Source: Gerris lacustris
Lineage: Eukaryota; Arthropoda; Insecta; Hemiptera; Gerridae
DNA: 64,000 bases
Assembly (NCBI GenBank): GCA_951217055.1
Contig: OX578280.1
Span: 12,563,394-12,627,393, forward strand
Direction: 5' to 3'
Position numbers and translations under genes: made by a program. This document shows, piece by piece, positions 30,878 to 40,967 of this stretch. Each line of letters starts with the position of its first letter. Position 1 is the first letter of the stretch. The notes beneath the pieces are model-generated. The model worked only from the letters and a program-made list of their open reading frames with translations. It was not told the origin of the DNA and did not search any database.

Positions 30878-31290
30878 GGTCTGTGTGTCCGCGAATTATG
30901 AAACGTGCGACGATAACTTGAGTAAATGTCGACCGATTTTGATGAAATTTGGTAGACATGTTCATTTTACCAATGCCCAGGACGAGTTCGTTGGACAACG
31001 TTATCCGTTGAAGAGTTCACGAGCAACGCTCGCGTAAACGTGAACTTTAAATTTAAAATTGGAATTTTAGGTCGGGGAAAAAATCTAACTTTATCTATTC
31101 AATGAGCCAAACATTTTTTTCAAATACAATTTTTCAGTAAAACCAACAGCGACACCGCTATGAAGTGTTAAAACTATTAATAGTTTTTACAAAATAAACA
31201 ATATAACAATAAAGGAATATAACAATAATTGTTATAGTACATTATAGGATGCGAGGAAGCTATGTGCCACACTAATTGGCAGTCTATTTT
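30672..31290 (-). mobile_element. HLE-1 copy g (complete, subfamily 2, expanded GTCT tract)
   Basis: On the minus strand it runs from AATAGACTGCCAATTAGTGT (5' tip, right) to the 3' hairpin GCTTCCGTTACC...GGTAAGCTCGGAAGCAAAA (left). The interior matches copy d. The GACA tract, five units in copy d, is expanded here to about 18 units (30806-30878). The open frames rich in CLSVCLSV or TDRQTDRQ on both strands come only from this tract. Confidence 0.92.
30806..30878. repeat. (TCTG)n microsatellite inside HLE-1
   Basis: About 18 uninterrupted TCTG units, then TCGG. It lies where other HLE-1 copies have 3-5 units, so the element seeded the microsatellite. Confidence 0.97.
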
Positions 31291-32160
31291 CCATGTAATT
31301 TGAGGGCATGAAAATTAATATTATAGTTATTTATACTATGAAACCAAAAAGTTTGTCTTAGCTTTTGTACATTTGGAGCTATAAGTTTTTATAAGGAAAG
31401 GTATGCGATCTTAAGAAAATCATGAATTTTGACTTTGTGGGAAAATGGTTGAGAATAGACCCATGGTTTTATATGACGGTTTTTTTGTAGCCTATGATAC
31501 TTAGAATCACCCTATTTATTTTTGTACATATATCTCCAATCACCCTGCGTATATTTAGTTTCGTTTTATTTACCAATTCATCTTGGCGCCATGCGTCATT
31601 AAAAAATGAGTGTTTTCTTGTACCCTTAATTATTAAGAAAATAATTAGTAAATGCAAAACTCATGAAACTAGTTGAGGTCCTAAAATAGTGTAAGACTTA
31701 ACATTAATATTTTGAATCTACTGATGAATCTCTATCTCGGTTGCTGCTATAAATGTAGTAGCTAAACTGACACTCTCATAGTGTCCTAGTTCCTTATCTA
31801 AAACTAGTCTATTTCATACAGTTACATTTATAACAAGAAATTGTGTTTAATGTATGATAGTTGAAACGGAAATGTATAGTTTAATCTTCTATAAGAAGTT
31901 TATACAATTCAAGACTATTCATTTCCTTAGTTCATGTTATCTTTTAGTTTTTAAATTGCACTTTATACTAAATTGAACTTCCTCCTCTTTTAACTAGAAT
32001 TTGCATATCGTTAAAGTCTTTAAATTTAGTTTAAAATTAACTCTAAAGAGTCCCAAAGGCAATTATAGAGTTAAACTGAAGAAATTCAAATATAAAAAAA
32101 AAATTCTTAAAAATAGGTTTAGTTATTTTCTCATTTAAAATGTTCGAATGAGGAGATTAA
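31291..32160. other. nothing recognised
   Basis: AT-rich. Overlapping open frames of about 60 residues at 31469-31676 on both strands show no family resemblance. Confidence 0.5.
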
Positions 32161-32205
32161 AACATACATCAATGGGCACTTCTTTATATTGTTACTCCCC
32201 TTATA

Positions 32206-32799
32206 AAAATAGACTGCCAATTGGTGTGGCAAATAGCTTCCTCGCCTTCTATAACGTACTTTATTGGTTTTATGCTTTTAAAAGGCATTATTAACTAATT
32301 TGTTTAATTGTTTCCCCCGTTTTTTAATGTGCCAAAATTGTTTTGATTTTCTACAAGAATTTAATTATCAATTAAGCAAAAGTTAAAGAGTGCAGACGGT
32401 CCATATTACGCTGGGGATATCAGAGGGTTACTTTCGATAAACTATTAAAGTTTGAAACAAATCAGATAAGTACTTTTAAAGCTATAGGTGTAAATTAATG
32501 TATGTTTGTGAGCACGTGGAGGAGAAATAAATAAGCGCACAAGGATGAAACTTATATGGGACCAACAATGAGCTAATTATGACATACCATACAAATTTCA
32601 TTAAAATCGGATGAGTAGTTTTTAAGATATGTTGGTTTGCCAAATTTGAGGGACAGACAGACACGGAACTAAAAATGTTCCCTGATGTCTCTGAAACGGA
32701 TTTCTGTCTTGGAATTTTTGAAATCGGAGACAAAAAATGTATTGTATTTCAAAACGATCACATAGCTTCCGTTACCTTTGGTAAGCTCGCAAGCAAAAA
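32206..32799 (+). mobile_element. HLE-1 copy h (complete, subfamily 1)
   Basis: The 5' tip AATAGACTGCCAATTGGTGT then GGCAAATAGCTTCCTCGC is followed by TTATGGGACCAACAATGAG and the core AAATTTCATTAAAATCGG. GACAGACAGACACGG and the 3' hairpin GCTTCCGTTACC...GGTAAGCTCGCAAGC complete it. One base change (GG to GC) opens a pair of the terminal stem. Confidence 0.9.
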
Positions 32800-32951
32800 C
32801 CATAGGGGAGTAACTATCTAAAGAAAGTGTACGGAATATTCTTCTTTAGACTGTTACTCCCTTTGTAAAAACAGAAGTGGGATATTCCTTTGTCCCAAAG
32901 TACATTGGACTAAACATCGCTTGGTCTTAATAGTTATTTAAGAGAGGGAGT

Positions 32952-33076
32952 TTAGTACCGCCATAGCGGCACTCCGGTTTCTCGAGTAGGGTCTCAGTGC
33001 CGCTATAATGGTACCCCGGAACTCAGACGAGTCTAGTAGTGCCACTATAACGACACTCCATCCTCAACGTGTTAAT
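32952..33076. mobile_element. three 43-bp repeats ending GTTAATAATT
   Basis: Units begin TACCGCCATAGCGGCACTCC, GTGCCGCTATAATGGTACCC and GTGCCACTATAACGACACTC, about 43 bp apart, and the last ends CAACGTGTTAATAATT. Spacing, copy number and final GTTAATAATT parallel the block at 7674-7792, although the unit sequence differs. Confidence 0.65.
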
Positions 33077-33146
33077 AATTAATTTATATTCTTAAAAAAA
33101 AAAAAAAAAATCGGGTACAGGGTACCTCGGAACTTATCCTCACTTC

Positions 33147-33188
33147 AGAGGCCACTAAAGTGGCCTCTCCTGCTGCTTTGCAGCAGGA
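33147..33188. repeat. two adjacent perfect hairpins
   Basis: AGAGGCCACT-AA-AGTGGCCTCT (33147-33168) is followed at once by TCCTGCTGC-TTT-GCAGCAGGA (33168-33188). Both have tiny loops and GC-rich stems. They abut the 5S-like fragment. Confidence 0.9.
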
Positions 33189-33190
33189 GG

Positions 33191-33240
33191 AAGCAGCATT
33201 GGACGTGGTCAGTACTTGGATGGGTGACCGTTCTGAACAA
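33191..33240 (+). pseudogene. 5S rRNA-derived fragment
   Basis: AAGCAGCATTGGACGTGGTC then AGTACTTGGATGGGTGACCG is very close to the 3' half of animal 5S rRNA, including the internal control region around GGATGGGTGACCG. The 5' half is missing and replaced by the two hairpins. It may be a 5S pseudogene or the head of a 5S-derived (SINE3-type) element. No tail could be identified. Confidence 0.8.
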
Positions 33241-33399
33241 ACTGATTTATTATCATTCTTCATAAAACCTTATTTTTAATACTTATATTTTATTTAATTA
33301 TTTGAAGTTTGGCGGTATTTTGACAGATGTAAACAAACTTTGACGTCATCAAAATTATGGCACTAATAAATAATTATATTCGCTTATAACTTTTAAACT

Positions 33400-33980
33400 A
33401 ATTAATGGAATTTCATCGTTTTTTTTTTTTATATTTGTTCCTTAATTTTTTCTGGTTCCAACGAAATGCTATATGTCAAAAACCTATTTATACTTTCAGT
33501 ATTATTAACCGTCAAAGTTTACAAATTCAAAAATTTATAACTTCAAAATGGCGGCCAAAATCAAAATTAAATTTAGTGGGCTTGTTTGTCATACAGAGAG
33601 GTACATTCGTGCCAAATTTCAACTCGATCAGGACCATTTTCGATTTATTACGATCTTTTTTAAATTTTTGCTGACTCAGCAAACTGGGTTCAAGATGGCG
33701 GAAAAAGTTGATTTTCCGGGCGGTACAACTACAGGTTAGGACTGATTTTTGTGCCAAGTTTCAACTCTTTAGGTTAAATACCTTGGGCACTACGATGATA
33801 ACACACATATACAGAGACACACATACACACACACACACACACACATACATACGTCATGCTGAAAACCACTCAGGAGGTCTTAAAGACACCTAAAACGGAT
33901 AATTCCGTTGAAATCTCGAAAAAATAATTTTTGGTGAAAACAATACTTTTCCTACTATTAGTAGTGAGGAAAAGTAAAAG
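33400..33980 (+). mobile_element. HLE-5: duplicated core and 3' hairpin
   Basis: GTGCCAAATTTCAACTCGAT (33609) and GTGCCAAGTTTCAACTCTTT (33751) are two copies of the core, each preceded by an AAATGGCGG or AAGATGGCGG block. An (AC)n stretch (33817-33844) stands in place of GACA. The end is ACTTTTCC (33945-33952)...GGAAAAGT (33968-33975) followed by AAAAG. The short open frames here are repeat-derived. Confidence 0.7.
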
Positions 33981-34012
33981 CATAGGGAATAACAATCTAA
34001 AGAAGTAACCAT

Positions 34013-34711
34013 CTTTGTAGGTCAATTTTATGTTTTCTTTAAGTCAATTTATAAAATGAAAAGGAAATAAAGCATTGTTGAAAGACATTAATCTAAGTTA
34101 TATTAGTACTAAACTTTAAATGATGCTCGAATGCTATAAAGGTTCTCCAAGAAACTCATCCGAATGTCTTGGGAAAGTCTTGGATTCAAGTACAGTAATG
34201 GATAGCATCTAAGGTTTCCTCAACTCGCTAAAAGAAGCCGTCGACTAATCCAACACACAAGTTTAAACTCGCTTAGCTCCTAGCATCCCCTTCATTCAAT
34301 TTACTATCAACATAATTTATAAAGTACGTAGAGAACTTTAGAGCGTAGTAATGTGAAGCAGATGTATAAAAGTGATAATTCTTATGCAAATTTAAGAATA
34401 AGAAGGGCAAACTGAAAGGGAAACTTCCAAAACTAGTTTTTAAATGCCATTTAAAATTGATAAGGATTTTAGAAATTCTCTTTAAGTAAAGACAATAGGA
34501 ATTGTTGAAATTTAAATGTTTAAGTAATTATATTGCTGTTTGTTTGATAATAATATTTTTTAATAATCTTAAAGTGATTATTCGTTAGATTTCTAGGTAA
34601 GAATAAGTTAGTGTCTTAGTATAACTCAAGGATGAACGAAATTCAAAGGAATATTAAGCTCAAGTTTTCACATTGACATTTGTTAATTTAAAATAAGGTT
34701 ATTGGGGACAA
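34013..34711. other. nothing recognised
   Basis: AT-rich spacer without a supported feature. Confidence 0.5.
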
Positions 34712-35545
34712 TACCAAAAATCTCGACACCTACATCCTACATATCTGGTCGTGGTTCTAATATACCTATATATCTGCAAAAAAAATACAAAAAAACCAAA
34801 CACCAAAATGAAAATTTCACGGTCCGAGGTATTTTTGTGAGCTAAATCCGAATATGAAGACTAAATTTAACGAGCTTTTGGGCACACCAAGAAAAGTTTG
34901 TCTACACATAACACGTTTTCCCGGTTGCAAAATACGAATATAAAGACCAAATTTTTCCTATACGTAGTTTTTTTCGGAAAATGCCCTTAAAATTAGGAAA
35001 AATTGTGGTTTTGGGAGGTTTTCGATCCGGTAAAAAACATTTTTTTCTGATTTTGACTGACAATCTAAAGAATTGCTATTTATGTAAGTGGAATTACAAT
35101 TTATCTAAGTGGAATTACAATTTATGTAAGTGGAATTACAATTTATGTAAGTGGAATTACAATTTATGTAAGTGGAATTACAATTTATGTAAGTGGAATT
35201 ACAATTTATGTAAGTGGAATTACAATTTATGTAAGTGGAATTACAATTTATGTAGGGGGGGATACTAACACAAAACGCAATTTGTTATTCGATTTTTTTA
35301 TGCAAATAATTGGATCAAAAAGCCTCTTCCGAAAAATGTCTCCTAATTTTAGTCGCAATATCCGAAAAAACTGTGCGTAAAGGAGAAATTTGGATTCGGA
35401 TTCAGCAACCTCCATAACATAATGCCAGGCTACATTTTCTTGGTGCCCGAAAGTTCGTTAAATTTTGCAGAACTATTTCGGACTTTAAGATTACACTCAT
35501 TAGATACGACATAACCTAATGTCGAGGCATTTGTTTAACTCATAA
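34712..35545. mobile_element. fold-back element with about 200-bp arms and central minisatellite
   Basis: The left arm includes TAAATTTAACGAGCTTTTGG, GCACACCAAGAAAAGTTTG and AAATGCCCTTAAAATTAGG. The right arm has their reverse complements (CCTAATTTTAG, TTTTCTTGGTGCCCGAAAGT, TCGTTAAATTTTGCAG). CTCGACA near both tips pairs as well. The arms are about 80% complementary by eye. The loop holds the 21-bp array at 35079-35258. Confidence 0.8.
35079..35258 (+). repeat. 21-bp minisatellite, eight to nine units
   Basis: AAGTGGAATTACAATTTATG(T) repeats with almost no variation. Because 21 is divisible by 3, a plus-strand frame (34981-35268) reads a heptapeptide CKWNYNL over and over. I regard this as a consequence of unit length, not a gene. 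Confidence 0.95.
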
Positions 35546-35849
35546 ATATTTATAAAAACTATCAGAACTTTAATAAAGTTTTTTTTAAAAACTGACTTCT
35601 TATCAAAGTATAAGAATTTATAGCGTTTAAGTATAAAATGTATCTAATTTTAAGTTCGTAAATTGTATGAAATATTCCATCCTGTAATTACGGTCGTAAA
35701 TAAGATTAGATAAATATTTGTGGGATGCAACGCAGCACTAGGGGGAGGGAAAGGGAATCTTTTATATTATCTGATTGTAATATATAACCATATAACTTCC
35801 ATTTAGGAGCACGTTTGGGAAGCCAATTTAACTGCATACAAAGTAGGTG

Positions 35850-36010
35850 CGTAGTTATGATTTTCTTTAGACGGTCAGTAGGCAGTTGGAGAAGGGATCT
35901 AGGAGACGAGGGGTAGAATGCCATCAGTGAGTTACCGCAGGGGTCTGTTCTGACCCCAACGCTATTATTTAGATATATACAGAGGTCTAGAGGTTTGCAT
36001 TGGACCGGGA
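35850..36010 (+). pseudogene. remnant of non-LTR reverse transcriptase
   Basis: In one frame near 35938-35985 the sequence encodes LPQGSVLTPTLLF. This is the conserved PQGSxLSPxLF motif of non-LTR (Jockey/CR1 group) reverse transcriptases. An in-frame stop lies just upstream (about 35917) and another downstream. Adjacent domains are not recognisable, so this is a small dead fragment. Confidence 0.65.
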
Positions 36011-36514
36011 TGTAGATATAAGCATTGGGGAGGGATCTTCGGATGAGAACCGAGACACCAGATGGTCCCAGCCAATGCCTACCAAGTAACCTCTTTAAGG
36101 TTTCCCTCTACCTGAGGGAATTCTAAGCTACTAAAACATTATACGATTTACTCCAAGAAAAACGAGTGAATGTACTTTCCACCGGGTAATGTAGGAAGAT
36201 ACACACTTAGGATAGGACAAAATTCTTGAGCCTTAAATACCTCATAAATTTTAAAAAGCTTATGTTAAATGCAATAAAAGAACAATTATAGTGTAGCTAG
36301 AGATGTAGTAATAACATTAAGCCAGTAATTATAAACTTAATATGCTTTTCTTTTGTCTATGATACACAGTTGCTACACAAGTACATATTTGAATTATGAT
36401 TAATAAATAATTCACACACAGAATTAATCGTCTAAAACAGTATATGGATGTAGTAATACAAATTTTTAGTTGTTTTGACTGAGAATTTGTAGCACTATTT
36501 CATAATTAGGACAA
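36011..36514. other. nothing recognised
   Basis: No supported feature. The first 150 bases are GC-richer (AACCGAGACACCAGATGGTC) and may extend the dead retroelement. Confidence 0.4.
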
Positions 36515-36580
36515 AAGAGGATATTAGAAAGTAACACAATAATTTCACCACAATTTGATAAAAATACACAAAGAAATGAC
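36515..36580. mobile_element. F8 fragment
   Basis: ATATTAGAAAGTAACACAAT and TTCACCACAATTTGATAAAA match the F8 MITE at 5405-5690 and 49560-49695. Confidence 0.65.
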
Positions 36581-36853
36581 TTACGGTGCATTTACGGTAA
36601 GAATGGATTTAATAACGAAGAAAATCCGGGGGAAACCAATTAAAGCCAATTAAAGTTCAATTACTACGTTCACACATCGTTTTGAAAAATATCCACTAGT
36701 TCAAAACGCTATGTGATCGGAGAACGACGGATCACATCGGTTTAAATCCGCTACACCAGAAATACGTGATCGGAACGGGGGATCGAATTCAAAACGCTCG
36801 TATGAACAATCGTGGTATCGAGAAATCAGGTTATTTTACTCTTTTCCTCTTTT

Positions 36854-37432
36854 TACTTTCTCATATAAAGAGAAAGTATTGTAATGGCGCGAAAATTCGA
36901 TTTTGATGGATTTACACGTTTTGAGGTCCCCTGAGTCCAAAAAAGTGTTTTTTTTAAAAATGTCTGTCTGTCGTCTGTCGTCTGTCGTCTGTGCAGACGC
37001 CTGGAGCCTAAACTACTAGGCAGATTTTGACGAAATTGGGCATACAGAAATCGAGAAATTAATTTTAGCTCCAAATTTAGGGGCGCTTTTCCCCAAAAAC
37101 TCTGAAAAAACGTGAAAAAAAATTATTTCTCGAAAACGGTTCCGACTATTTTGATTAAAAAATTCTAAAATATAGTCCAATTAAATACGAAGCCAACGAT
37201 ATAAGCCGTTTTCCCGGGAAAAATCTAGTTCCTGAGAAAAAAGCTTAAAACACGGACCGAGAGAGCTCGGGTTCGATTCCCCGCTCGGGAGAAGTTATTT
37301 TTATGATAAATTTTAATGAAATGCACAATAATAATTACATTTGCTTACGAAAACTAATAAATGGAAAACACTGGGCTAAATAATTATGAACTCGTATATG
37401 AGAAAGTTTGTCTGAGTTGTCTCGGACCGATA
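36854..37432 (-). mobile_element. HLE-2 copy 2 (complete)
   Basis: On the minus strand the right end starts ATCGGTCCGAGACAACTCAG then ACAAACTTTCTCATATACGA. GTC-n-GAG and CTC-n-GAC form the 5' hairpin and ACTTTCTCATAT follows two bases later. Next come a B-box-like block (GGTTCGATTCCCC in sense at 37270-37282), a core AATTTCGTCAAAATCTG, repeated GACAGACGACAGACG and the 3' hairpin TACTTTCTC...GAGAAAGTA (36854-36876) at the left. Confidence 0.9.
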
Positions 37433-37631
37433 TTTTAGTTGTTTGTTTTCCTGAGCTTCCGTTTCTTTTTTTTTAACTGCAAAAACATTTTTAAAAAAAA
37501 TTTAATACTATAAAAGACCTGTAAAAACTTTAAACAACTTGTAAATTAAATGTAAAAAAATTCGCGGACATATAAGGTAACAAGAAAAAAGGTTTTACTC
37601 GTGACGTCACCGTTATGAGATATCGAAATGG

Positions 37632-38125
37632 TACATTTCGCGTCTAGTGCGGAAAATAGCATTTTGCATGCGAGAGTGGAGTTTGCACCCGAGCGACCAG
37701 CGAGGGTAGTAAAACCACAAGAGCAAAGCAAAAGCAGTTTTTGCACGAGTTGCGTACCTTACTTTATCTACGATTTGGATTTTATTAGTAAATACAGAAA
37801 AAAAAATAATAAACTTCCTGCATGAAAGTACGTATATCTCTTTTGATTAAGATGTTATTAATTCATTAGTTGTATTTTGTGCGGAATTAATTATTTCGAA
37901 AGGCGTATAATTCTTCTAATTTTCGTCATAATCACTTAAATTACTCATTGTTTCTCTAAAAACTCGATATAAACAGTTACTTTAATTAAACAAACAGCAA
38001 ATTAGGATGTAAAAAAATTCGCTAATCGTGCGTTAAGGTGAAGAATTCCTCTTTTTATTCCGACCTAGGGCGGAAAAAAAGAGGAATTCTAAACTCAATT
38101 ATGAACGCGCATGCATAATGAATAC
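37632..38125 (-). mobile_element. F7 element, copy 2
   Basis: TACATTTCGCGTCTAGTGCG to AACGCGCATGCATAATGAAT matches 43287-43786 in inverse orientation over about 490 bp and the shorter copy at 5888. GAATTCCTCTTTTTATTCCG...CGGAAAAAAAGAGGAATTC forms a hairpin at 38044-38098. It is non-coding as far as I can see. Confidence 0.85.
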
Positions 38126-38299
38126 GTCTACTAAAAGAATCACATTCTATGCATCTAAACAGAGACATAATGTTTATATTTTGTATCAATCGTAGATAAA
38201 CAAATATTTCTATCACCTGTATTTATTGTTGAGTGAACATTTATCGTTTTTAAAACGAATTGGATCCGAAACGCTTTCAAAACGATGTGTGAACATAGT

Positions 38300-39702
38300 G
38301 AATATGTCCGACATATAAAATGTTTACTTATCAACGTATAAGGTCCTCTGATAATCTTAGAAAAGTTGTCCGTTTTTTCTTAATACTATTATAGTTCAAA
38401 ATATATAGTGGTCATAAAATTACTCCTAGATTTCATAAGGGTACTTTAAAAATCTTAGGTAATTTTTGTCACCCAAAAGAAGACTTTATAATAACTTGTT
38501 TGGAATGGCTTAAAAAAAAAAAAAAAAATCTAATATAAGTTGGAAGGCAGACCGGAGTGCAAAGTTGGTAAGGACCTCTTATTTTTATACGAGTAAAAAA
38601 AGTGTGTCACATAGTTAACTCCGTTGCGGAGATAAGAACTGTTAGGAAAGTTGAACGGGCTACGTGGAGTGTTTTTTAAATAAAGCATGAAGGCCGTGAA
38701 CATACCCCCTTCCTTTACAAGTACCTTTTTAAGAGTTAGAAGTTTAGTGGGCAAATGTTAAAGGGTTCAGTTAGTTGTGCCCTAACCTTCTGTTCCCTAA
38801 AACTGGTCTTATGGGACACCTCTTAAATATAAAGAGATAAACATCTAGCTCGCTTATTGTTAGAGTTAACACCTTATTCCATTCCCAGGTAGATATTCCC
38901 TAGAGGATGGTATTAGATTAGATTTTAGTCTTGGACCAAAAGAGAAAAAAAGTCTTTTAAGATCTTTATCGTATATTTGCACAGTAGTATTGTTGAATAG
39001 GTAAAGTTTAAAAGTAAACACATATATTGTGAAAAATATATGCAATAAGAGATAATACAATTGAAATACTATCTCACAAAAGATTTAATCAGATTGAAAG
39101 TCAAATTAGAAGAAAAAAATTAAGAAGGTATTACTTAGCAAAATTACAAGAGACTAGATATAAAAATATTCTGAACTTTGTCATGTTTAAAAATAATTTT
39201 TAGAAGTGTTTTTTTTTCCTGTTCAATCAACTGAAGTCAAAACAACATTTACAAATCGATACTCTTAATATAGGAAGGTTGTTTATACTTGATATCGATC
39301 GCAAGTCCGGACATAATCGTATGAAACTAAGTTGTTTTTCTAATCAAATTTTATGAAACTTTTTTATACTTAATTAAATTTGATGAGTACTAATAACAGA
39401 ATAATTTCATAGATAATTAAAAATTAATTAAATTATCCAAAAATACGCAAAAATCTCCACAACAAAAATGAGATCAGATGCCAGAGAATATTATGTTTAG
39501 TATTTTATCTGACTGATCTTTTGTTAAGACGCACATATTTTGAAAAATAATAGTTCGATTTTAATTATACTTATAATGAATTGTAAATAATAAGATAGTA
39601 ATCGTAGATAATCCATTCGATTAATTATATTTTTGATTATTTGGATATTTCGACAGTTTTTTCTCCAATCGATAAATACGTTCTCAAATATAAACTTTAT
39701 AA
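38300..39702. other. nothing recognised
   Basis: AT-rich. Open frames of 60-75 residues on the minus strand (38530-38754, 38866-39060) resemble no family and have no supporting signal. Confidence 0.5.
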
Positions 39703-40424
39703 ACAGGTCAAGTGTGTGCTAGTCAGCACACAGCGAGGGTCCGTAGGCATCACTGGTATAGTTTAAGTTGTACCCTATTGATGGTGTTTTTTAAAATGCT
39801 AACAAGCTTACTTTGAACTATTATATGATTCTGATATTCTCAAAACACATAAACAAACTTCTGATAAAGAATTTTTTTGCCACTGAACGGACTACAACCA
39901 TATAAATATATTGAAAACACCATCGTTATAAAAAAAACGTATTTTGTCAATAAAAAATAAAATAATATTTTTTTCGAAATTTCCAAAAAGTGGTATCTTT
40001 ACTTTTGGTCAAAGAATGTTCAGGAATTTTTTAAGATATTTTGCACTTCACATAAGCGAGATAGAAGGGGGGGACACGTTTCAAACCCACTTCAAACTTG
40101 CCTACGCTCGCCCTATCAAAGTTATAACCAAAGAATTATATACTTTTGTAATCAGCTCGACGTACCCTTTCATATGATACCCCTCACGGTGTCGAAAAAA
40201 AAAAAAAAACAATTTTAACCCTTAAGTTATTTTACCCTAATATTTTTGAAAAATATTTTTTTTAAGTTGCTATATTTTTATAATATGTGGGTAGGTACAA
40301 GACACATACATGCCAAATTTCAAAGTGATCGGACGATAGGTGTAGCCGTGAGAGCAGGCGACAGGACGGACGGACAGACACACACAGGAAAATATAAGGG
40401 TCCTTGGTTTTGCCTATGGACCCT
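39703..40424 (+). mobile_element. HLE-3 copy 2
   Basis: The 5' hairpin TGTGTGC-TAGTCA-GCACACA is perfect here, followed by GCG and AGGGTCCGTAGGC. The body matches copy 1, the core is CCAAATTTCAAAGTGATCGG, then GACGGACGGACAGACACACA. The 3' hairpin reads AGGGTCC...GGACCCT, with one change in the inner arm (GCCTATGG). Confidence 0.9.
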
Positions 40425-40435
40425 CATAAAAATAA

Positions 40436-40745
40436 TACAAGATATAAAGAACTTTTTACAAAATACGTTTTTAAATTTGTCTTGAGGATTTCTTTAGCTG
40501 TCACAGATCGTGTTTGTTTACAATTGATTTTCAATTTGACCGCCAGATTGTTTAAGAAATTTAGTGATTTATCGACTAATAGTATAAATTTGGCAAAATC
40601 TAATTACTGATTATTGTATTGTCATCGGAAATACATAATCTGTTCACGTTTTAGCTTTCTACTTAGTCAGGAAGTTAGTTAAAAATCGATTATAAAATTT
40701 GACGAAGGACAAATAAGAAAGCAAGCTTGTAAAAACGTAGTAAAT
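40436..40745 (+). mobile_element. F11 repeat, copy 2
   Basis: ACAAGATATAAAGAACTTTT and AATACGTTTTTAAATTTGTC begin it. GAAGTTAGTTAAAAATCGAT and AAGCAAGCTTGTAAAAACGT close to AGTA match the other copies. Confidence 0.75.
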
Positions 40746-40967
40746 AAACCTCTCAAAATTTAAATATTAATCGATAAAATGAGTCGATTTAGGTATAAGA
40801 GTGGTATGAGCCTTTTCGCAAACCTGGCTCACCATTGGCTGTTGGATCACAAAGATAACCCTTAATTTGATAAGAGTTATAAAAAATTATTAAAAGATGG
40901 AAATAGTAATAATAATATTTAAAACAATAATACTAATTTATTCCATTTCAAGGAAAACCATTTCAAT

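Larger units (their letters stand above)
32163..34012. mobile_element. F12 element, second copy, split by insertions
   Basis: The left end GGGCACTTCTTTATATTGTT then ACTCCCCTTAT is at 32174-32204. The middle (GGGATATTCCTTTGTCCCAA, 32879-32898) and right end CATAGGGAATAACAATCTAA then AGAAGTAACC (33981-34010) match copy 1 at 1642-1893. Between them sit HLE-1 copy h, a 43-bp repeat block, a 5S-like fragment and HLE-5. Confidence 0.75.
36664..38299. mobile_element. MITE with ACGTTCACACATCG ends, split by two insertions
   Basis: CTACGTTCACACATCGTTTT (36665) pairs with AAAACGATGTGTGAACATAG (38277-38296). TTCAAAACGCTATGTGATCG and TTCAAAACGCTCGTATGAAC inside repeat the tip theme. HLE-2 copy 2 and F7 copy 2 occupy most of the interior. 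Confidence 0.7.

Noticed and set aside
30614..31037. Several overlapping frames rich in CLSV or TDRQ
   Set aside because: All derive from the (TCTG)n tract and HLE-1 core, recur in every copy and on both strands, and have no independent signal.
34981..35268. 95-residue frame with eight CKWNYNL repeats as a repeat protein
   Set aside because: The 21-bp unit length keeps one frame open by arithmetic. It lies in the loop of a fold-back element, and no start context or relatives support it.
37262..37295. tRNA gene suggested by GGTTCGATTCCCC
   Set aside because: No A box, anticodon stem or acceptor stem. The block is a constant part of HLE-2 and is seen again at 59917, 62368 and 62690.
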